Shown here piece by piece: positions 11,765 to 21,700 of a stretch of DNA of 64,000 bases; position 1 is the stretch's first letter, and each line of letters begins with the position of its first letter. The DNA is taken from NCBI GenBank assembly GCA_001599675.1, contig BCHP01000001.1, positions 186,001 to 250,000 of the forward strand, written 5' to 3'. The stretch comes from Basipetospora chlamydospora (taxonomy: Eukaryota > Ascomycota > Sordariomycetes > Microascales). The notes beneath the pieces were generated by a model. It was not told where the DNA came from and made no database searches. It was given only the letters and a program-made list of their open reading frames with translations. The translations under genes and the position numbers were made by a program.

Positions 11765-13456
11765 TTTGACGCTGTGTAAAGGCAGTCAAGTTGTAGACGG
11801 GAGTTACACTGAAGCAGCCAAGGGGAAGAAGATTGGGTCACTCGACGTAACCAGAACTCAGACCCTTGCTACTCAGGAGTGTCTATGGGAGGCAATTGAT
11901 CTGGAAACTGACAACAATTTGCGGTGAAGGTCGGTTATTATCACAAGGGGCGATTTCGCAGTTCGGGCCGGGGTCGGTCGTCTCGGTGCCAAGGCCGATA
12001 TGACACAAGAAGGCCACTCGCTTTCAGTCGGCGAAGGAAGCAAGAACCGCAGAAGAAGATGCGGTGGGAATTGGTACGAAGGGAACCCAGTGACAAGGAA
12101 AAGAAGAGAACCCCGCAGTGAAACTTGAGATGAGGATCGGAATTGATGGAGGGGAGAACTATTAGGTTGAAGGATTCCTTGGGGAAAATCAGATGCGAGT
12201 TGACACTTTCCCTTTCTCAGTCGATTTCTCTTGGCCCACCGAGGGTCAGTCACTGCCGTGAGTTTCAGTGGATATGGCTAAGCTCGGCTCATTCCGGATA
12301 TCGGCCGGTCTAGATTTCGTATGATGGTCCATGGGCGCTGGAAGGGGCGACCGCGGAGGGCGATAGGGTGTCGAATGAGCTGCAGGAACCTCGGTTATAC
12401 TACGGGTGATATACTATTCTGGTACGTCGCTCAGCAATTCTTCACTGCCTTTTGCTCAAGTCAGACAATACTGCCTGCATCTCATTGCTAGTTGTTGAAG
12501 TTGGGCAGCCCCCTGTCGTTAATTCCCCCCCGATCTGCGTGTTGAAGGCGACGCGGCAGGCGCAGGTGTGGGCGAGACACAGGCGGCCCAAGGAGGCGGC
12601 CCGAAGACGGCGCTCTGGAGCTCGGCGGCCGTTCGTACATCGAGGTGGCAGGGCATTAGTTTCCTGATTGAGAGCAGGGTGCTGGCGCTGACAGTGACGG
12701 TGTTGTACTTGCTAGTCACGTCGAATCACCGAGGTCAATGACGATATATATAGCAGTCCTGGCTGGTCCGTCTAATTTGGCGTGGTTAAACGCGGTGGAC
12801 CTGAGAAGGTTGTCATTGCAGGGAGCGACGATAAATTTGTTAAGATGTCCGCGGTGGACAGAGCTAATCCATGGTGCCATCACATAGGTGCGCCCGTTCT
12901 TTTATCCTCGCTAGAGCGGCGCGGCTGACGGCCAAGATGGTTGGATGAAGCACGGCGACTCGATGGCCAAAGTCGCAGAGGCAGCTTGGGCGACTGTAGG
13001 AGTTCTATGTGAGGGGCTCCGTTGGCCGGCAAGGGTCGGAGGTGGAGGGGTGATCGCGAGTATTTCTTGCACGCAAAAGAACCGCATATTCTAGCTAGTT
13101 TACCGGCGCAAAGAAAATGCTAAGACTAACAACAATAATATATATATTTAAAGTGTGAGTCTTGAGCCTTTCCTTTGTCTATATGGAGTCGGCTGGAATG
13201 TGCTCGGTCCTGGAGACTGCTGTTTCCTTCGTATTTCTGTCCATTTATCCATGGTCCTCGTCCCGATGTTTACCCTTTCTGCCCTGTTTGACCGCCTTGG
13301 GTTCGACATCGAGGTCGACTGCAAGCGAGCAAAAAACGCGGATCCGCAGAGCTAAAAGACGAATGACTTAACGACGACGACGACCTTGAAGCCTCCATTC
13401 AGCCATCGGCCCCCTTTTCCCAACGAACCACACGCATCTGAATTGACCCATCCAAG
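11765..13456. promoter_or_regulatory. Intergenic region between divergent P-protein and Tom5 genes
   Basis: Holds the 5' flanks of both genes. The 480 bases next to the P-protein gene are T/C-rich on the minus strand, as expected for its leader. ORFs such as 12519-12719 minus lack a supported start or family match. No specific operator is identified. Confidence 0.4.
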
Positions 13457-13802
13457 ATGTTCGGAGGATGTACGTCTTTGCTCTGTTTCCCCGATCAGTT
13501 TTGAGAGCGGCGCCTTGTTGGCTTTGCAAGCTGGCCAAGATAGGACCTTTGCTAACGGAAACCTCTCGTGCCGAACACAGTCGCGCCCCCCCAAATCTCC
13601 GAGGAGGAGTTGAAGCAGCTCGAGACTGAGGCCACCCTCACTGTCCAGCGCTCCGTCGCCGCCGCCATCATCCTCTACCTCTGTACGTCCTCCTCGGGGT
13701 CCCAACGCATCACTACGTTCTTTTTATACTTCTCAGCCACTAACTCTCGCCCTGAACTCCATAGCCCCCTTCGCCATCGACGCCGTCTCCAGCATGTTCT
13801 AA
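13457..13802 (+). CDS. TOM5: Tom5, small subunit of the mitochondrial outer-membrane import (TOM) complex
   Basis: Three exons (13457-13469, 13581-13682, 13765-13802) joined by introns of 111 and 82 nt (GTACGT donors in both) encode exactly 50 aa. The protein starts MFGGFAPPQISEEELKQLE and ends LSPFAIDAVSSMF, the layout of fungal Tom5: a short acidic cytosolic N-terminus and a single tail-anchor helix of about residues 28-48. The first exon is only 13 nt. Tom5 hands precursor proteins from receptors to the Tom40 channel. The gene is too small and split to appear as one ORF; the frame closes perfectly across both junctions, which is strong support. Family name is by recognition of length and motif pattern. 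Confidence 0.85.
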
Positions 13803-14411
13803 GGGGCGCCCGTTCTACGCCATCTACCCTTTGATGCAGCTTGGTGACGAAAAACTCGAACGAACGATACCCCTGGAAGTGCGTTCGTGGGTGGTGTCAG
13901 TCTGGGGAAGGGTCATGTTCAGCGAAATCATGATGAAAAGCCTTCCGCTAGGACTTGGGAAGTCCTAGCTTTGAAATAAAGTCGCTACTCCGACTATCGA
14001 TGGGATAATGGGTATCATTGCCCCGCGTATACGATAAAACCGCATGGACCGCGGACGACGGGCAGGGTAATACGTGTACAATACATAGCATGGAAGCCTT
14101 CACATCCTGGCCAACGCTTGAGCCTGAACTGAACGTCTTACCTCTCTCCGGCCAGAACTCCCATCGGACCCACGGTCGAACCCATGGCTTGAAAGCATGC
14201 GCCCGTATCATATTACTCCGTATGTAGCATGCGATGCGTTCTGAAGGCATCCCGTACCATATCAAGCATAGTGGCCAGCGGTCTGGCCGACAAGAATCGT
14301 ATCAGCCATTGTTTGCTCCACGGCAACGGTATATTACTATAGCACGCGAGGTGCAGCCCTCCCCACTGCATCTCTCGTCTCTCTATCCACGACCACCGTC
14401 TTCCCCGCGTC
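13803..14411. other. Convergent intergenic region between TOM5 and NUP57
   Basis: 3' flanks of two genes that end towards each other. One exact copy of the dispersed 9-mer TACTCCGTA is at 14214-14222. No gene seen. Confidence 0.5.
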
Positions 14412-15623
14412 TCACGAAGACGAGTTCCTGTCCTTCTCCCACTGCTCAAAGTCGTTCTTGATGCCCTCAATCTCTTTCTTGAGATGCAGAAGCTGCTTCT
14501 CGTAGTCCTCGAGCACCTGTGTCACGGAGATTGAACAGTTAGCAACAGAACCAAAAAAGGAAAAATAAACTCACCCAGGGGGTAAAATGTGAAGGGTGTA
14601 TGGGGACACAGGGAGAATGGCGCACCTTCTTGGCCTTGGCCTCCGTCTCCTCGTCGAGTAGCTCCTCCTCCTTCGCCGCAGGCTTATTCACCTCCCTGGC
14701 AATCTTCTCCGCGTACTCCCGAATGACGAACAGCCTGCTCCACAGCTCCTCCTCCTTCGCCCCCAGCCCGGGATCCTGCACCGACGCCTCCAGCGCCCTG
14801 AGCTTCAGGCCCAGGTGGTCCTCGTCCCCGCTCAGGGCGTACCCCCTGTTCCTCAGGACCTGGACCTTGGCCGCGAGGCCTATGCACCGCTCCCGCAGCA
14901 CGGCGTGCCGTCTCCGGGCCGCGGCGGCGCGCACGCTCGTCTGCAGGTCGTGCCGCGAGAGCAGGGCCTCGAGGCCGCCGTTGATCTGGTGGAGGCGCGT
15001 GTTGAGCTCGGCCACAGCGCGCTTCTGCGTCTTGAGACGGTCGGCGAGGCCCGTGAAGCCGGCGCACTGTACGGGGATGAAGCCCGGGGCGGGCTTGGCC
15101 TGGAGGGCCTCCTCCCACTCGCGCGGGTTCTCGTGGGGGAGGGGCTGGTAGAAGGGGACGCTGTTCTCGTCGACCTTGTTGTAGAAGTAGTGCTTGAAGA
15201 CGCAGTTGGGGTTCGCGGGGTCCCACTTCTCGACGAGCTGCTGGATCTGCTCCGTGACGGGTTTCTGGTCTGCGGCGAGGAAGAAGCGCAGGTTAGCTCT
15301 ATGGCCAAAGTCATTGAAAAGAACTCTGCGTCCTAGAAATATCCAAATGGTGCAAAGGAGCTAGACTGCCGTGTGCAAAAGGGCTAGGGGATAGGTCTGA
15401 ACGTACGGGGAGTATCTTTTACCGGCTGCCATAGGGAGCTGGTGAGCTGCGACTGTGATTGCGCGAGTGTGGGGAGCTGCGGCGCCTGCTGCTGGGCCTG
15501 TTGCTGTTGCTGCTGCTGCTGCGGCGCTCCGAATATCGACGTCTGCGCCGGCGCTTGCTGTTGTTGCTGCTGCTGCGGCGCGCCAAACAGCGACTGCCCG
15601 GCGGGCTTTGCGAAAATCGACAT
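14412..15623 (-). CDS. NUP57: Nucleoporin Nup57/Nup54 (FG-repeat, central channel)
   Basis: Component of the Nsp1-Nup57-Nup49 channel complex of the nuclear pore. Exons are 15623-15407, 15269-14626 and 14516-14412; introns of 137 and 109 nt. Total 321 aa, close to filamentous-fungal Nup57. The first 60 residues are an FG region (SLFGAP, SIFGAP) interrupted by two poly-Gln runs. Then come the conserved stretch VEKWDPANPNCVFKHYFYN and a long coiled-coil C-terminus (about residues 120-315) used for trimer assembly. The ATG at 15623 (MSIFAKPAGQ) was chosen because upstream in-frame codons read as leader. The last donor is GTGCGC, a permitted variant. The gene is divergent from the complex I subunit gene at 16421. 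Confidence 0.9.
15482..15598 (-). repeat. CAG/CAA trinucleotide runs encoding poly-Gln in Nup57
   Basis: Two interrupted glutamine-codon runs separated by a short APAQTSIFGAP spacer, inside the first exon of the nucleoporin gene. Likely length-variable between strains. Confidence 0.8.
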
Positions 15624-16420
15624 CGTAGGGAGGGCGGGATGCGAAGAGGATCGTCGAGATGTGGGAGTCGGAGTAAGGTAGAGCTCTGAGGTCGAGCAAG
15701 GGAGAGAGAGCGTGTGCGGTCGGCCTCCCAAGGTTTAGAGAAAGCTGCGACGAAACAACAGCTTTTTTTCCTTTTTCTTTTTTTTTCGACCAAGTAGGTC
15801 TCTCGTCGCGGGATTAATACTTCGAGGAGGAGATGTAGCTTGAGAGAAGGTGTCGGGCTTCAGATAAAGGGCGCGAAAGATGAAAGGATGTCTCGTTGCT
15901 TGGGTTTCTTTGTTGACTCGGATTCATATCAATGTGAGCTCGCGAATTTTGGCACCAGGCTTGGAGGTTGCTTTGGGCCTGGCATGTGTTAAGCGAGACT
16001 TTACACTGTCTGTGCCAGCTCTACGCCTACCACTCTTACGAGTACATTAAGCGACTCCATTCGAGATGAGTCCATCTCTCAGAAATCCATGAGACGGACT
16101 CATCAAGCAGTATGATTAAGTAGAAATTATGATGGTATTTTTATGCCTTTGATAACCCAGATGTCTATCCTGATATTGCCCTCTTGTTGTGCGGAAACAC
16201 AGACCAGAAATCATGGTTACAGATCTTCTGCTGCTTCCACTTGGCAGTGTATTCTATATACAGTATAAATTACAATGCTTACTGTCTTGAAGCCTCACCC
16301 CGTAACCAATCATGTCACGGCATTACAATTCTCACCTTGACCACTTCGACATCATCTCAAGCTCCTTCGATCCAAGCATCCAACCCTCTCCTCACGAAAC
16401 CCGCCAAAACTACGGCCAAG
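15624..16420. promoter_or_regulatory. Shared promoter region, NUP57 and complex I subunit
   Basis: 797-bp divergent intergenic region. A T/C-rich leader lies next to NUP57 (15760-15795). No specific binding site stands out. Confidence 0.4.
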
Positions 16421-17214
16421 ATGGCGTCCCGGAAGACACAGTAAGCCTTTCCTCCGTTCTCCGCCTTCCCGCCAGCTCAATTGGCCCCCTTCCAGTGCCG
16501 CCGGGGCCTCCAGTCACCACCCACAACAGCCTTTCGTACGGAACGAAAGCGTCGGCTAATGCCTCTCTCCCAGGTTCAACCAGCAAGTCCTCATCGACAC
16601 CACCCCGCTACCGGACTCCATCCCCCCCGTCAAGGAGATCGGCGCCACCTCCGCGCCCCTCTTGTCCGCGGCCTTCTTCATCGGCGCCCGGTGCCGCGAC
16701 TACAACGATGACTACATGCAGTGCAAGACCGAGGCCGCCGGCCGGGGCGAGCTCGAGTGCCTGAAGGAGGGCCGGAGGGTGACGAGGTGCGCAGCGAGTG
16801 TGCTCAACGATATCAACACGCACTGCCTGAACGAGTTCCGCAGGCACTGGATGTGCCTCGAGGAGGGCAACCAGCAGCTATGGCAGTGCCGCCCGGAGGA
16901 GTGGAAGCTGAACAAATGCGTCTTCGACAACCTGGTAAGCGACCACCCCTACTTGTCCCAATCTCCTACCGCAAGGTTGCCAAATCGACCAACGATCCCG
17001 AAAAACGCCCCCACGCCCTCATGTCCTATTCAATCCTATTCCCCCGATCTCTAACTCATCTTTTTCACAGGGACTCGAGAAGGTCGTCCCAGACCAGCCC
17101 AAGAACAGCACGCCCGTCCACCTCCGCACGAGGCAAGTCCTCGCCGACTTCCCCATCCTCCGAGCCGCCGGTCAGCCCTTCGTCGCTCCCAAGGCGGACT
17201 CGAAGGAGGCGTGA
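16421..17214 (+). CDS. NADH:ubiquinone oxidoreductase 20.8 kDa-type subunit (NDUFA8 homologue)
   Basis: Accessory complex I subunit of the mitochondrial intermembrane space. Exons are 16421-16440, 16574-16934 and 17071-17214; introns of 133 and 136 nt. The first exon is 20 nt. The protein is 174 aa and has four CX9C pairs: Cys47/57, 69/79, 91/101 and 112/122. This quadruple twin-CX9C pattern, together with the N-terminal FNQQVLIDTTPLPDSIPPV, is diagnostic for the NDUFA8 family. Such proteins have no cleaved presequence and are trapped by the Mia40 disulfide relay. The presence of a complex I subunit fits a mould and excludes Saccharomyces-like yeasts. Confidence 0.95.
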
Positions 17215-18358
17215 AATCCTTTCTCTCTCCGTGTTGAGGGGGAAAAAGGAAGGGAGGGGGGAAGATGGGGGGCGGGGGTGTGGGGGAGCCTACCCGCTTC
17301 AATCCCCGTGTTTTGTACACAAGCTGGTTATAGAGGGCAATCTTTGAGGCTCTAGAAGAGGCCCAAAGAAACAGGTCGAGGGCACACATGGTTGCTTGGA
17401 GCTTTTTTGGCGGGATGTACATAGGTTTTTACTGAACCTCGCAACTGATACGGTTGCTAAAAAATCAAAACTGTCAACGCTACGACGCGACGCCAGTCTA
17501 GAACGCACTATTACTCCCGTCGCGCGGCGATGGCCTTCTCCCGGTACGAGAACGCGTCTGTCCAGCAATGCCATACCACGGTAGGGAGTGCAGAGTGCAA
17601 CAACCGGACCGGGACAGAAAAGTCATGCTGCTGTGCATATCTAGCTCCAGTGGCAAAAGGGCAGCTTCTCTCATGGAGAACCCGACGCCGTGAAAGCTAA
17701 TATTTGGGCGGGAGTGCCGCCGTGGAAAGGTGTATACCCTCCCTTGGTCGTGCGACCTCGTGGCGCGCTTTCTTCTTTCCAGTCTCATCGCCTAAAACGC
17801 GCGAGACGCCGGGCCATATAGAGATCTCTCTCTCTCTATATATATATCAGAGATATATACCCTCTAGCCAGCCCACCACTCCCAATCCCAGCAGAATCAT
17901 ACGGCAATGACAGCCCTTGCCTTGGAAACCCGCCCGGATCGTATTGCCCGCCGTACGCGTCATCCACGGTTACCGTGCACCAGAGCACGAGATAATGGGG
18001 AACGGAGTGTATGTAACTCGAGCCAAAGTGACAAAAGTTTCGTCATTTCGGGAGACCAGGGTATGTTCAGTGAAGGGGTCATGATACAACATCAACCGTC
18101 ACGAGGTGCTAGTCCATGATCCCCTGTGAGCTTCTGCATATATGGGAATTGGGGCCGCTGGGCCTCCATATAATGGTCTGTCACAGCGGAGTAGAATGTG
18201 CTTGGAGGAGCGAACTTGAAAACCCTTGCTAGCGAGTGCGGACGACTGTCGGATAGGGTCAGAGCTCGGCCATCTTTCCTCCTTCCTTTTCCTATCTTGG
18301 TTGTTCTTCTTCGTACGACATAAGGCGACATTCTCTTCCCTTCTCTCCGCCATGGTCT
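17215..18358. other. Gene-poor region after the complex I subunit
   Basis: 3' flank plus low-complexity DNA, including (CT)n(TA)n at 17824-17857. Large ORFs here are short and without recognisable motifs. No gene seen. Confidence 0.4.
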
Positions 18359-18520
18359 TCAGGAACTTTCAGACCATTTCGACTTTGATTTCTTCTTGTT
18401 TCGCAAGTCCAACGCAGCAGACTGGAAGACGAATTCATAGACCTTGCGCGGAGAAGCGGGCTGGGAGGGTGGTGCATCGACGTCTTGTCTATAAGACCTA
18501 GAGATGCCCTCAGCCATCAT
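18359..18520 (-). CDS. Possible small protein or 3' exon (53 codons)
   Basis: An ATG at 18520 in good context (GGAACATGATGG) opens a 53-codon frame ending in TGA at 18359. The peptide includes SPRKVYEFVFQSAALDLR and a Lys/Ser-rich tail, and reads more like coding sequence than the surrounding desert. A consensus donor GTGAGT lies just upstream on the same strand (18556-18561), so this could be part of a longer gene reaching into the assembly gap at 18662. I do not recognise a family. Weak call. Confidence 0.25.
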   Translation of the reverse strand: MMAEGISRSYRQDVDAPPSQPASPRKVYEFVFQSAALDLRNKKKSKSKWSESS

Positions 18521-18661
18521 GTTCCATTCACTAGCGGAAGGTGATACGAGATGCGGGAAACTCACCTAAACGAAGTACAGACCTACAGACGCCAGCGTCC
18601 GAGGCATCCTATGCAAGGCGGTCTCCAGCGCCATATCCCCCCTCCCTCTCTCCCCCCCCCC
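18521..18661. other. Short C/T-rich flank left of assembly gap
   Basis: Ends in a run of ten C at the gap edge. A donor-like GTGAGT on the minus strand (18556-18561) is the only gene-like signal. Confidence 0.3.
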
Positions 18662-18721
18662 NNNNNNNNNNNNNNNNNNNNNNNNNNNNNNNNNNNNNNN
18701 NNNNNNNNNNNNNNNNNNNNN
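18662..18721. other. Assembly gap, 60 N
   Basis: Sixty N flanked by ten C on the left and CCTCCTCCCCCCCC on the right, so the break lies in a poly-C/CT tract. Confidence 0.95.
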
Positions 18722-21700
18722 CCTCCTCCCCCCCCAACTTTCCATATCCCACGAAGGCATTGAGGCGCATTGCACGAAGCTGAGATGGATGGAGAAGCTG
18801 CATCGGACACGGCTACCAACATAAACGGCGGCAGCTCCCCCTACCCGGTATCCCCAAAGACCACAAGCCGTGTGCAATGGGCCCGCAGGTATTACTTCGG
18901 GGCAGTTAGCCCTCGATGGCGTGCCTCAAGGCACTTGATCTGTTTCGAGAGCTCTAATGACACAGCTACCGGCATCACGATAACGCAAGTGTGGTATGTG
19001 GAGGAAAGAATAGATGCGTAGCGGGACTGCGAGTCTCGGGTAGCGGCGTAATGGCCATGCGTTGTGAATGGGCTATAATGCCCGCCCGGGGTGATCCTAT
19101 ACACCCCAACTCGAATGGGCATTGCTGCGATGAGACCGTATGCTCCTGGTGATTCCACCCGCGGGCCCTGTTTTGAGATACCGACATGACGGTATAGAGA
19201 GGGCCCTTCCACACCACGACTTCGGGAAGGTAGCTTGAAGACCAGCTGGACGCCTCCGCTAGGATAGATATAGTGGAATTTGTGTCCTGTTCTGGCCTCT
19301 AGACAGTCCCGGGAGTAAACAGCCACCGACTTCCCGAAGACGACTTACACGCATTCATAACGGCCGCCTAGGTCTTAAGCTGACGCGCGGAAATATCACA
19401 TCTCAAACCCCGTCGGATCTTGTCCGTCAAGCAACTCACAAACACCTTATATGAACTGGCAACTCCAGCCCTCGAGCAATTTGACAGCATCCCCGGGACC
19501 AGGAAGCCGGGCCCGAGAATAACCCGTTCGAGTCCGGGCCGACGGGCGAAAGATACCCGGCCCATAAACCAGCGGGAGATCTTGGGACAAGAGCGCAGCC
19601 CAGGAACGGTGATCGACGGCCAAACGCCAGCCCCTCCCCCTTTTTTCTCTCATTCATTGCCGAACTCGAGACCAAAATGACCGTGGTCTGCGTGGCTCGA
19701 GGACCTGTTAGTCTCCAATTCTTTTCAAGCGCATGATCGCTAGGAAATACAGAAAAGAAAAACCTTGGGACCCGGGCAAAAGCGGACGAATTATGTAGTG
19801 ACTCGTCTCTTTTCAGACATCGCGCACCATGACACTCTACGAGTGATACGAGTAAGCTGGCTAAGGTGGCTTGTTTCAGTGGGAGGGGACGAGTCAGACT
19901 CATCAGAGACGGCGACCCACGAGACAGGACCACTTTTATACCCGCGCCCTCGACCCCTTTTTTCTCCCTTCACCATGGTCGGGTCGTTGCCTTGTTTACT
20001 ACCATTGATCGGGTTTTCATCGACATTCTATTTAGGTCTTAAATCATGGCCCGTAGATGCTCGCACTCGGCTTCAAGAACCGCGTGGTTGGCGACCGGCC
20101 AGCCCACGCGGCCGCCCACCGGGACCAAAGCGGCGGCCCGGATTCATAATGGAAACATCTAGTCGCTAACAGACTCCCGTGGCTGCCTGTGACAAGGAAC
20201 TTCAGCTTACGACATGCCATCATGAGGTAACTCGTACGAGGTATACGTAAATAAGATAAACTCGCTGTTTGCCGATCCTCGGCGTGGGGAAGACCGGGGG
20301 GAGGGGTTATATTCGGCGCCGAGTATTAATCGGCAAAGCGGATTGCGGATCACTTGCTGATCACCTGCTGATTACTTCCACCCGGTTTCTTCTGCCGGGC
20401 ATCATATTGCTGTCAAAAGTCTACTATGGTTATATCGTTGTCGAGATCTCTATACTTGGCTGTCAATGAATGGCACTATACGGAGTAGTGGAGAAAGAAA
20501 AAACAGAAAAAACCAAAAGACTGTGTCGTGACCCGGGAGGAGGATCCCCCGCGGGGAATAGTGACATCCATCACTACTTATCGTGTGCGCACCCGTTCTA
20601 ACTGCTATATTGCGTCGCTGTTGTAAGACTCGGCCCCTCTGCCAGGTCACAAGACACTTGATGTGCCCAAATTTCGTCCCACGAGTCAGTTATCCCCTGG
20701 CTGAGAAGGGCCATTGTCTCCCAGCAGCAGCGACCCGAATTAGCATGCTGGCAGCCATATTGAACCGATCAGCCTCTTCCTCGGCCTCACGCCTGGGGCC
20801 ACTCCGGATGTCAGAAGAAAGTCCAGCCTGTTTGCCCTCCACTCTTTTGCGTCGTTGGTGTCGCTCTGAAACGGGGGCGTTTTGGCCGTCGCTTGCAGAG
20901 GGCTTGAAAGAACGCCCTCCTCCTAATAATCAAGGTGGGGAAAGAAGCTGAAAGCGGAGGCTTTCGGGGGCGCTTGAAGACGCCACAAAAAGCTAGAGCG
21001 CTTCGGCGTAAAAGTAAAAATAACAATTCCATCTTGTTGAAACATCTCGCAGACTATCACCCGAGGATCTGGTAACAAACAAAGGGCACTGCCTCGTAAC
21101 GATGGCGTCTTGGAAGATACCAGATGGGCCGCCCGAAGGACACTGACTTGAAGCCAGGCCCGTTGGGATGGTTGTGCGCACAAGGAGCGCATGAGTAGGG
21201 AACTGATCAGAGACCAATGTCTCGGAAAGGGTGTCCGAAAAAGTGTCCTGATGTCGTGTCAAATCCCTTATTCCTAGCTCCACGTGCCCTCAGGCACTTG
21301 GTTTATCCAAGAAGTGGCTTGCGAGACCTAACGGCGAGCAGGGGTTCTTCTCCTTCTTGTTGAGAGCCAAGGCTGGTTGGAATAGCGGGATGAGTTGGGC
21401 GAAAAGATATGCCGAGGGTGAGGGCGGCGGGCGGGAAGCCCGCACTTGCACAAAACCCCCGAATGGGGATGTGGTGTTATCCGGGTTTCCCATCGAATGA
21501 GATGGGATGACCCCTCTCCCTTTATCACACTTTTGATTTTGCATATTAATTGTGCTTACAGTCGAATCGGCAAAAGAAAAAGAGGGAAGTGACCTCGGGC
21601 GTAAAAAGTACTGGGACACACGTGTTGCTCACCCGTGTTGGACCAAGTGGGAAGTAGAGGAAAAGGAAAGAAAAAACACCGAAAGGCGGTTTCACAGCGA

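Noticed and set aside
12519..12719. 66-codon Cys/Ala-rich ORF on the minus strand
   Set aside because: Several frames are equally open here; no signal peptide or splice support.
15384..15731. Upstream extension of Nup57 to 15731
   Set aside because: The extra residues read as leader sequence; MSIFAKPAGQ with FG motifs is the expected N-terminus.
19498..19545. B-box-like GTTCGAGTCC within an imperfect stem
   Set aside because: The five-base T stem does not pair and no anticodon arm is found.
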